From NCBI GenBank assembly GCA_029907165.1, contig JARYMK010000008.1, positions 1-36,691 on the forward strand: a stretch of 36,691 nucleotides of DNA, in the 5' to 3' direction. This document shows positions 32,439-36,691 of the stretch, piece by piece. The notes beneath the pieces are model-generated. The model was not told where the DNA came from and ran no database searches. It saw nothing but the letters and a program-made list of their open reading frames with translations. The position numbers and the translations under genes are program-made. Position 1 is the stretch's first letter, and each line of letters begins with the position of its first letter. The DNA is from Anaerolineae bacterium. GTDB taxonomy: Bacteria; Chloroflexota; Anaerolineae; DTLA01.

Positions 32439-33050
32439 CTACGGCTTGCGAATCGGCTGGCGGATGACCGTCTTCAACTTGTCTGGTGCGGTGCGCCCTG
32501 GGTCGCCCAGGTAAATCTCATGGTGTTTGCCGTGGCCGACGTACCCGTTGGCGCGGATGAACTCGTGCATGCGGGCGATGGTCGGCCCCTCGTCCGCATA
32601 GGCTCCGATGTACAGAATCTGTACCGATAGGCCCTCGTGGTACGCCTCAAACCGCACGCGGGGCAGGGCTGGCGGGTTGCGCTTGCGCGCGAGTTCGGCG
32701 CGGGCCTTGTCCACCCCCTCGGCCGTAACAGGCGGCGGCTGCATGATCATCAGCGTCCAGTGCCAGGCCGACTTGTCGGTGGATGTGATGTCGCTCCCCG
32801 CGGGCGACCACCACAGCCCCTCCAACGGTGGGACGGTGTACTCTACCCCCTGGGCCTTCAGCGCGAACTTTAGCCTGTAGGCGAGACCATAGAGTGCGTT
32901 CACAACCTCCTGGAAGTCCGCGCTCGTGTTCGGGTCGCCGCTCCCGTCGGCCATCAGGAAGTTCATCGGTGGCACGTCCACGATGGTGAAATCCCTGGCC
33001 GAGGGCAGGTAGAGGTGCTTCAGGTCCTTCTTGTAATCCATCTTGGGCAT
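32439..33050 (-). CDS. GyrI-like small-molecule-binding protein
   Basis: 203 aa. ATG at 33050 is preceded by AGGAGG. The start KKDLKHLYLPSARDFTIVDVPPMNFLMADG and the later HWTLMIMQPP and HEIYLGDP segments are typical of the GyrI-like family of about 200 aa (YndB/SbmC relatives), a SHS2 fold that binds hydrophobic small molecules and in some members hydrolyses cyclopropanoids. No DNA-binding domain is attached. It is divergent from argG with about 170 nt between promoters. Confidence 0.85.
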   Translation of the reverse strand: MPKMDYKKDLKHLYLPSARDFTIVDVPPMNFLMADGSGDPNTSADFQEVVNALYGLAYRLKFALKAQGVEYTVPPLEGLWWSPAGSDITSTDKSAWHWTLMIMQPPPVTAEGVDKARAELARKRNPPALPRVRFEAYHEGLSVQILYIGAYADEGPTIARMHEFIRANGYVGHGKHHEIYLGDPGRTAPDKLKTVIRQPIRKP

Positions 33051-33089
33051 GGTCGCCTCCTTGCGCCGGATGTCGGTCGGCGCGCCTCC

Positions 33090-33118
33090 ATGAAAGCAGA
33101 ACTCGGCGCGAGCGTCAA
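33090..33118 (-). promoter_or_regulatory. Possible promoter of the GyrI-like gene
   Basis: On the minus strand TTGACG (33118-33113), a 17-nt spacer and a poor TTTCAT (33095-33090). Confidence 0.35.
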
Positions 33119-33219
33119 GGACGCGGTGTACAGGTTCGCCGAGACCGCGGAGACCACACAGGAATATTGCGAAGAGCAGGCCGACGGTCGGGCGCACTCC
33201 GTGCGGCACGGGCGGAAAA

Positions 33220-33248
33220 TTGACAATCTCCGCCTTCCGGTGTAGATT
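33220..33248 (+). promoter_or_regulatory. Promoter of the argG leader transcript
   Basis: TTGACA (33220-33225), a 17-nt spacer and TAGATT (33243-33248). The start near 33255 leaves a leader of about 238 nt before argG, long enough for attenuation. Confidence 0.75.
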
Positions 33249-33278
33249 TAGGCAACCTATTCTGACGGATGCGCTCGC

Positions 33279-33353
33279 ATGAACATCGGCACAATGCCAG
33301 CATCCGAAATCCGACGACGAACGGACGAGAGGTCAGACCCCGCGTCTGGATAG
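33279..33353 (+). CDS. Arginine-rich leader peptide of argG
   Basis: A 24-codon frame begins with ATG 33279 and ends with TAG 33351-33353. It has consecutive CGA CGA CGA (codons 12-14, 33312-33320) and AGG at codon 18. It lies just after the promoter and before a terminator, which is the placement of leader peptides such as those of his or trp. The upstream GACGGA is a weak ribosome site. An overlapping frame from ATG 33269 (34 codons) also has six Arg codons, but no run of them. The reading as a control peptide is inferred. Confidence 0.6.
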   Translation: MNIGTMPASEIRRRTDERSDPASG

Positions 33354-33417
33354 TTCCGTTCGCCTTGCAATAGGGATATACGGCCAGCCTCCAGACAGGG
33401 GGCTGGCCTTTCTATTT
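33318..33417 (+). promoter_or_regulatory. argG leader: argG transcription attenuator
   Basis: The terminator stem GGCCAGCCTCC (33382-33392) with GGGGGCTGGCC (33398-33408), loop AGACA, is followed by TTTCTATTT. The Arg-codon segment CGAACGGA (33318-33325) pairs with TCCGTTCG (33355-33362). GTCTGGA (33344-33350) pairs with TCCAGAC (33390-33396), part of the terminator upper stem. A ribosome stalled at the CGA codons would free the middle segment to pair forward; one that reaches the stop would block it and let the terminator form. The pairs are seen; the mechanism is inferred. Confidence 0.65.
33382..33417 (+). terminator. Leader terminator before argG
   Basis: An 11-bp stem (with one T:G pair), 5-nt loop, then TTTCTATTT. 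It lies 75 nt before the argG ATG. Confidence 0.82.
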
Positions 33418-33443
33418 GGCGCGATGGGGATGCCCGTCGCGCC
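33418..33443 (+). other. Second hairpin after the leader terminator
   Basis: GGCGCGA (33418-33424) pairs with TCGCGCC (33437-33443), followed by TTTGCG. It could back up the terminator or set the position of the ribosome site. Confidence 0.4.
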
Positions 33444-33492
33444 TTTGCGTACCCAGAAGACACCCGAATAACCGCGACAGGAGGGGGAAAAG

Positions 33493-34758
33493 ATGAAGAA
33501 AGGCAAGGTCAACAAAGTGGTTCTGGCGTACTCGGGCGGGCTGGACACGTCCTGCATCGCGCCCTGGCTCAAGGAGAACTACGGCTGCGAGGTGATCACC
33601 TTCACCGCCGACCTGGGGCAGGGGGCCGACGAACTGGCCGGCCTGGAGCAGAAGGCGCTGGCGAGCGGGGCCAGCAAGGCGTACATCGTGGACCTGCGCG
33701 AGGAGTTCCTGATGGAGTATGCCTTCCGCACCATGCGTGCGGGCGCCATCTATGAGCGGCTGTACCTGCTCGGAACGTCATTCGCCCGGCCCGTTACCGC
33801 CAAGCACCTGGTGAAGGTGGCCAAGCAGGAGGGGGCCGACGCCGTGGCTCACGGCTGCACCGGCAAGGGCAACGACCAGGTGCGGTTTGAACTATCGGTC
33901 AAGGCGCTGAACCCGCACCTGAAGGTCATCGCCCCGTGGCGCGAGTGGGAGATTCGGTCGCGCGAGGATGCCCTGGCCTACGCCCGCGCTCATAACGTGC
34001 CCGTGGCCGTTACCGAGAAGTCCATCTATAGCCGCGACCGCAGCCTGTGGCACATCAGCCACGAGGGCGGCGTGCTGGAAGACCCCTGGGCCGAGCCCGA
34101 GGAGTCCATGTTTATGCTCACGGTCGCGCCCGAGGCGGCCCCCGACACGCCCCAGTACATCACGCTGAAGTTTGAGCGCGGGTACCCGGTGGCGGTGGAC
34201 GGCGAGGCACTGGGGCCGGTGCAGATTCTGGAGCGGCTGAACGACATCGGCGGCGCGCACGGCGTGGGCCGCGTGGACCTGGTGGAGAACCGCCTGGTGG
34301 GGATGAAGTCGCGGGGTGTGTACGAAACGCCCGGCGGCACAATCCTGTACACGGCACACCAGGGGCTGGAGCAGATTTGTCTGGACCGCGAGACGCTGCA
34401 TTACAAGGAACTGGTCGCGCATCGCTACGCCGAACTGGTTTACTATGGCCAGTGGTTCACGCCGTTGCGCGAGGCGCTGGACGCCTTCGTGGACAAGACG
34501 CAGGAGCGCGTTACCGGCAGCGTGCGGGTCAAACTGTACAAAGGCTCCTGTACGGTGGTCGGGCGCAAGTCGCCGTTCAGCCTGTACCGCGAGGATTTCG
34601 CCACCTTCGGCAAGGACGACGTGTACGACCAGAGCGACGCCCAGGGGTTCATCAACCTGTTCGGCCTGCCGATGAAGGTGAAGGCGCTGCTGGACATGGA
34701 GAACGGCTGGGCGGCCGGCCTGGAGCGCCCCGACTACAGCCGCTTCAAGCGGGATTAG
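33493..34758 (+). CDS. argG: Argininosuccinate synthase
   Basis: 421 aa. It joins citrulline and aspartate with ATP in the last-but-one step of arginine synthesis. The ATP-binding N-type loop AYSGGLDTS is at 12-20, the [14 protein letters not shown] citrulline/ATP motif is near 119-132, and [17 protein letters not shown] follows. AGGAGGGGG lies upstream of ATG. No argH or other arg gene is nearby; the gene is controlled alone through a 238-nt leader with an arginine-rich peptide. No terminator is seen after the stop; a palindrome cluster begins about 5 nt later. Confidence 0.97.
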   Translation: MKKGKVNKVVLAYSGGLDTSCIAPWLKENYGCEVITFTADLGQGADELAGLEQKALASGASKAYIVDLREEFLMEYAFRTMRAGAIYERLYLLGTSFARPVTAKHLVKVAKQEGADAVAHGCTGKGNDQVRFELSVKALNPHLKVIAPWREWEIRSREDALAYARAHNVPVAVTEKSIYSRDRSLWHISHEGGVLEDPWAEPEESMFMLTVAPEAAPDTPQYITLKFERGYPVAVDGEALGPVQILERLNDIGGAHGVGRVDLVENRLVGMKSRGVYETPGGTILYTAHQGLEQICLDRETLHYKELVAHRYAELVYYGQWFTPLREALDAFVDKTQERVTGSVRVKLYKGSCTVVGRKSPFSLYREDFATFGKDDVYDQSDAQGFINLFGLPMKVKALLDMENGWAAGLERPDYSRFKRD

Positions 34759-34763
34759 TCTCG

Positions 34764-34980
34764 TTGACCTCACCTCGCGCCGAAGCCGAGGGAGTGGCAC
34801 GGCATGCTGTGCCACTACGGGCAAGCCGCGCTCCCGTGCCCGCATGGAGAAGGCTGGGGTGAGCGGCAATCTTGTACGGGCGACGCATCCGTCGCCCGTA
34901 CAGGCCGCGCGGGGGCGAGTGGCACGCGGGGGTAAACCCCCGCGCTGAGAGCGCGAAGCCCCGCTGGGGCTGAGGTGAGG
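34764..34980. repeat. Cluster of hairpins bounded by inverted ends
   Basis: The ends TTGACCTCACCT (34764-34775) and GAGGTGAGG (34972-34980) are inverted. Inside are four palindromes: AGTGGCACGGCATGCTGTGC and on (34793-34816), TGTACGGGCGACG with its complement (34873-34902, 13 bp), CGCGGGGGTAAACCCCCGCG (34925-34944) and AGCCCCGCTGGGGCT near 34957. It is non-coding; it resembles a composite MITE or a folded RNA. Positions 34981-35119 hold nothing further except a GTGAAAGGCGCGAAAGG string. Confidence 0.65.
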
Positions 34981-35119
34981 GGCATTCGGATCGTGAAAGG
35001 CGCGAAAGGGTATTCCTACAGGGGCGAACCGGCGTGATTGCCCTATCGTGGATAATGACCCCTACCCTGAACGGGCAAGTACTCCACCGAAAGGGAGAGG
35101 CGACGCAACGCATGGAGAT

Positions 35120-36691
35120 TCATTCTAGTTCGTCCACATCAAACTCGCTCAGGATACGATCCAGCTCTTCTGACTCCATTTCCAGGATTTCGTTGTTCCG
35201 GGCTCGTGGAACGTAAGAGGAGGAGCCGCAGGGCTCAAGGTTAGGATTGAGGCTGAGTGCCATCATTACGCTTGACTCTCGGACAAATCTGCGGCGTTTC
35301 GCGATTTCCGCGACCACAACGGTGCAGGGAACTGGCCTGCCGGTACGTTCAAACATGTCCCGGACCACATTAGCCGTCTCTTCAAGGAGGCCTTCGTCTG
35401 GGCGCTGGTATCCCCAGTCCTCTAGAGCATACACACCTTTTGATCCCACCCACACAACGCCTTTCTGCTGACGAAGGAGAGTCGCATGTATTGCGCGTTC
35501 GGAGCAGGGTTTTTCTGGGAATAGGGACATGTAGGCGCGGAATATCTCGGAATAATGTGCTGGTGCCCCAATGCTTTCCAATGCAGCCCGGACACGATCT
35601 GAGAGTTTCATATGGTTACAACGGTAAGATATGACCGCACGCACTAGAACGAGAATAGCCTCCTTTGGCAGGGGAGGGTGGAATTGCTTATCAAGGGCAC
35701 TGCCGAGTGCTTGTTCGTCCAGTGGTGCGGCCTTCACATACTGAGCGAGATCGCTCGGCGGTTGACTTCCCAGGAGAGCCAGAGGGAGCGGATTGAGCAC
35801 GTTGAAGGGCACCCCTGTGCATTTTGCAGCAAATCGTAGATGGGCCTCTTGCGTCAAATCCTCAAGTGGGATGACCGGATTCCCACGGTTGGCCATTATG
35901 AGTCGTAGGAGGTAACCATCGTATCTAGCCGCACGAATAGGGTGCCGGGCTTTTATCCAAAAGCGATCTTCAAGCTGGCGCACGCGTTCTCGCGAGACAC
36001 CCATGCGGCCGCCAATCTCCTGAAGAGTAGCCGGTCGCTCACCGCCAAGGCCTTCTCGGGCAATCGCTACGTTGGCGAGCGGGGAAGGAAACTCAGATAA
36101 ATCGCAGTGCACCTCCCTGACCAGATGTTGCAGTATGTCATCAGCTTGCGAGAGTGACTCCAGGGGCTGCTCCTTCAGTTCGTGATGCAACTGCCTCTGC
36201 CGCAAGGGAGACAGGTGGCGGAGAACACCCGCAATGGGAAACACTATCGCTCCTCTTCGCCAAGCGGGGCAGCAGAGGCCGAATTGTTGACCGTATTCAA
36301 GCACCTTTCCCGGCAATTTCCGGAACTCGCACGAACAGTGAGCTCCCAAGAGACGCGCCAACTGCTTCTGGCGTAGACGGAAAATGCGGGCTGCCGCTAA
36401 CCCGAAGTTTATGCCTAACAGCCACCGTTGAAGGTGCTCGCGGCGGATGTAGAACAGGCCGTCAGGGCCAGCCGCCCCGCGAAGGGCAATGAAACCCAAT
36501 TGTGTTTCCAAGACGTGCGAGACGATTCGGGCATCTAGGGGCAGGCTCAGATGACTCATGATGTCGTCAATCGTAACGACTGGCCCCTGAAATAGCAGTG
36601 TCTCCAGAGCAATGGTGAGGTTGGCCCCATTCTTTGGACCACGGATCGGCCAAAATAAGGTGGATCCCCACCCCTCCGACTTGGGCACGCA
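35120..36691 (-). CDS. Sigma-region-4/HARE-HTH domain protein (5' end beyond the window)
   Basis: The frame is open to the right edge. A GTG at 36688 is available, but the true start may lie outside. At least 522 codons. Near 219-250 a sigma-70 region 4-like helix-turn-helix, PATLQEIGGRMGVSRERVRQ, is followed by a helical region. Residues 361-425 (KLSDRVRAALESIGAPAHYS ... VWVGSKGVYALEDWG) fit a HARE-HTH domain, known from RNA polymerase delta and from proteins linked to DNA modification. The tail is acidic (EMESEELDRILSEFDVDELE). No catalytic domain is visible. It probably binds DNA or RNA polymerase; the role is unknown. Base composition looks lower in GC than its neighbours. Confidence 0.75.
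   Translation of the reverse strand, partial: CVPKSEGWGSTLFWPIRGPKNGANLTIALETLLFQGPVVTIDDIMSHLSLPLDARIVSHVLETQLGFIALRGAAGPDGLFYIRREHLQRWLLGINFGLAAARIFRLRQKQLARLLGAHCSCEFRKLPGKVLEYGQQFGLCCPAWRRGAIVFPIAGVLRHLSPLRQRQLHHELKEQPLESLSQADDILQHLVREVHCDLSEFPSPLANVAIAREGLGGERPATLQEIGGRMGVSRERVRQLEDRFWIKARHPIRAARYDGYLLRLIMANRGNPVIPLEDLTQEAHLRFAAKCTGVPFNVLNPLPLALLGSQPPSDLAQYVKAAPLDEQALGSALDKQFHPPLPKEAILVLVRAVISYRCNHMKLSDRVRAALESIGAPAHYSEIFRAYMSLFPEKPCSERAIHATLLRQQKGVVWVGSKGVYALEDWGYQRPDEGLLEETANVVRDMFERTGRPVPCTVVVAEIAKRRRFVRESSVMMALSLNPNLEPCGSSSYVPRARNNEILEMESEELDRILSEFDVDELE

Noticed and set aside
33255-33492. argG leader as a T-box
   Set aside because: There is no AGGGTGG-x-ACCGCG sequence or Stem I features; the Arg-codon leader peptide explains the terminator better.

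Overview
The window is GC-rich, densely coded bacterial chromosome. It carries a T-box-controlled ileS, threonine/proline-rich linkers in secreted proteins, a class A flavodiiron protein (a mark of anaerobes or microaerobes), a possible hopanoid-type hpnK/hpnI pair and many dispersed palindromic repeats. This mix suggests a Chloroflexota (Anaerolineae-like) genome. The assignment is inferred from style and gene content; no rRNA is present to test it.

Layout. 1-276: start of a membrane protein that runs off the left edge (-). 544-6163: promoter, T-box leader and type-2-like ileS, then a DksA/TraR-type zinc-finger gene, lspA and a TIM-barrel sugar isomerase-like gene. 6174-9664 (-): secreted protein with linkers, an arrestin-like Spo0M-type protein, and a membrane-protein gene broken by a stop codon and a frameshift. 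10135-11757: rhomboid protease and ClpP-class (SDH) serine protease operon. 11762-14380 (-): large secreted Asp-box beta-propeller. 14533-16479 (-): type II restriction-modification pair whose nuclease gene is frameshifted. 16712-19260: small DUF4870-like membrane protein, then the hpnK-like deacetylase and hpnI-like glycosyltransferase. 19261-20045: repeat-rich region with a decayed RAYT transposase fragment. 20046-22057: half-size TauE permease, flavodiiron protein and Nudix hydrolase. 22281-26189: three-gene glycosyltransferase/PHP operon behind a Pho-box-like promoter. 26473-29966: nucleoside phosphorylase, zinc-ribbon protein with a leaderless-type promoter, DegV and ribosomal protein L25. 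30255-32378 (-): secreted protein with TP linker, small secreted EF-hand-repeat protein and tRNA-Lys. 32439-34758: GyrI-like protein (-) and argG with an arginine-rich leader peptide and attenuator. 35120-36691 (-): sigma-region-4/HARE-HTH protein, cut by the right edge.

Themes. Two amino-acid-responsive leaders occur in one window: the ileS T-box, and what looks like a ribosome-mediated arginine attenuator before argG, where three consecutive CGA codons pair with a downstream segment ahead of a strong terminator. Two promoters share an 11-bp-periodic direct-repeat operator ending 9 bp before the -10 box, as expected for an OmpR/PhoB-family regulator; one drives the glycosyltransferase operon, which would fit phosphate-starvation glycolipid synthesis. 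Two genes on the minus strand are each interrupted at a T-run that has one base too many, so they are either real pseudogenes or assembly errors. Several families of small palindromic or MITE-like elements fill the intergenic spaces.
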